From Bacteroidia bacterium (GTDB taxonomy: Bacteria > Bacteroidota > Bacteroidia > Bacteroidales > VadinHA17): DNA of 16,152 nucleotides. The notes beneath the pieces were generated by a model that made no database searches, had not been told where the DNA came from, and saw only the letters and a program-made list of their open reading frames with translations. Positions 15,710 through 16,152 of this stretch are shown in pieces. The translations under genes and the position numbers were made by a program. Each line of letters opens with the position of its first letter. Positions within the stretch are counted from its first letter, which is position 1. The stretch spans positions 1 to 16,152 of the forward strand of contig JAPLEC010000194.1 in NCBI GenBank assembly GCA_026391515.1. Reading direction: 5' to 3'.

Positions 15710-16152
15710 ATGAACAGGATTGCTCAATTTGCTGTAAGATATCCTGTAACAGTACTTATGCTGGTGCTGGGTATTATCCTTCTTGGGTTTATCTCTTTTG
15801 GTAAGCTTGGGACTGATCTGTTTCCTGATCTCAATAACCCGAAGATTTATATCGAGCTTAATGCGGGTGAGAAACCTCCCGAAGAGATTGAAAAAAATTA
15901 TGTCGATCAGATCGAATCTCTTGCGACGCGCCAGAGCGATGTCGTCCAGGTATCGTCAGTTTCAAAGGTCGGTACTGCAACAATAACAGTTGAGTATAAC
16001 TGGAACAAGGATATGGATGAAGCATTCCTCGACCTGCAGAAGGAACTGAATGCATTTAGTCAGAACTCTGACCTTCAGAATTTTACTATTTCACAGTATG
16101 ATCCTAATGCTTCGCCGGTCATGATCGTCGGACTGAAAAATGATCGTATCAC
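15710..16152 (+). CDS. RND efflux pump inner-membrane subunit (N-terminus, partial)
   Basis: An open frame from ATG 15710 to the window edge encodes the first 147 residues of an AcrB/CusA-superfamily pump. It starts MNRIAQFAVRYPVTVLMLVL, which is the cytoplasmic amphipathic stretch plus the first membrane helix, then FGKLGTDLFPDLNNPKIYIE, matching the usual helix-to-porter junction (LP-F-PD...P). The porter-domain segment follows: GEKPPEEIEKNYVDQIE, VSSVSKVGTATITVEYNW, DMDEAFLDLQKELN and DPNASPVMIVGL. The proton-relay residues lie beyond the window. It sits six bases behind the adaptor gene and completes a TolC-adaptor-RND set. The substrate class (drug, metal or lipid) cannot be told from this fragment. 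Confidence 0.92.
   Translation, partial: MNRIAQFAVRYPVTVLMLVLGIILLGFISFGKLGTDLFPDLNNPKIYIELNAGEKPPEEIEKNYVDQIESLATRQSDVVQVSSVSKVGTATITVEYNWNKDMDEAFLDLQKELNAFSQNSDLQNFTISQYDPNASPVMIVGLKNDRI

Noticed and set aside
15783..15986. 67-residue open frame with a hydrophobic start
   Set aside because: It is an out-of-phase shadow of the RND pump gene, whose real frame from 15710 shows a clear family match.

Overview
The window looks like chromosomal DNA from a member of the Bacteroidota, most likely Bacteroidales-like. The evidence is an lpxC-fabZ gene fusion, the gene order HD phosphohydrolase-lpxD-lpxC/fabZ-lpxA, AT-rich spacers, start codons without clear Shine-Dalgarno sequences, and promoter-like TAnnTTTG elements. 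A finer placement is not supportable from the sequence alone. No tRNA, rRNA, CRISPR array, insertion sequence or prophage gene was seen.

Left part (1-3920): the 5' end of a leftward sufB-like gene (Fe-S cluster assembly) is cut by the window edge. It is separated by an AT-rich spacer, containing a 7-1-7 palindrome, from a rightward NhaD/citrate-transporter-like membrane antiporter that ends in a good intrinsic terminator. A secreted MuiA-type DUF4139 protein and a small YccF membrane protein follow as a tight pair.

Middle (3978-8597, all leftward): a lipid A biosynthesis cluster. In transcription order it is an HD-domain phosphohydrolase, lpxD, an lpxC-fabZ fusion and lpxA. These supply the first acylation (LpxA), the committed deacetylation (LpxC), the second acylation (LpxD) and the fatty-acid dehydratase that competes for the same 3-hydroxyacyl-ACP pool (FabZ). 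The only sizeable internal gap (6160-6281) holds a weak hairpin followed by T-runs in the leftward transcript, a possible internal terminator or attenuator.

Right part (8864-16152, all rightward): an ABC-2 type exporter made of an ATPase and a 1138-residue permease. The permease is fused to a large extracytoplasmic region that resembles an M1 aminopeptidase without its zinc site and ends in a golvesin-C-like domain. It is followed closely by a TolC-type outer-membrane channel, a lipoprotein membrane-fusion adaptor and the start of an RND pump, so the run may be one transcription unit encoding two envelope exporters. The TolC homologue appears to lack part of its last long helix.

The 266-base divergent spacer (8598-8863) between the lipid A cluster and the ABC genes carries a cluster of CTTTGTG-type repeats in both orientations. 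The strongest candidates for unusual biology are the pseudo-peptidase/golvesin permease fusion, the shortened TolC and the palindrome beside sufB.
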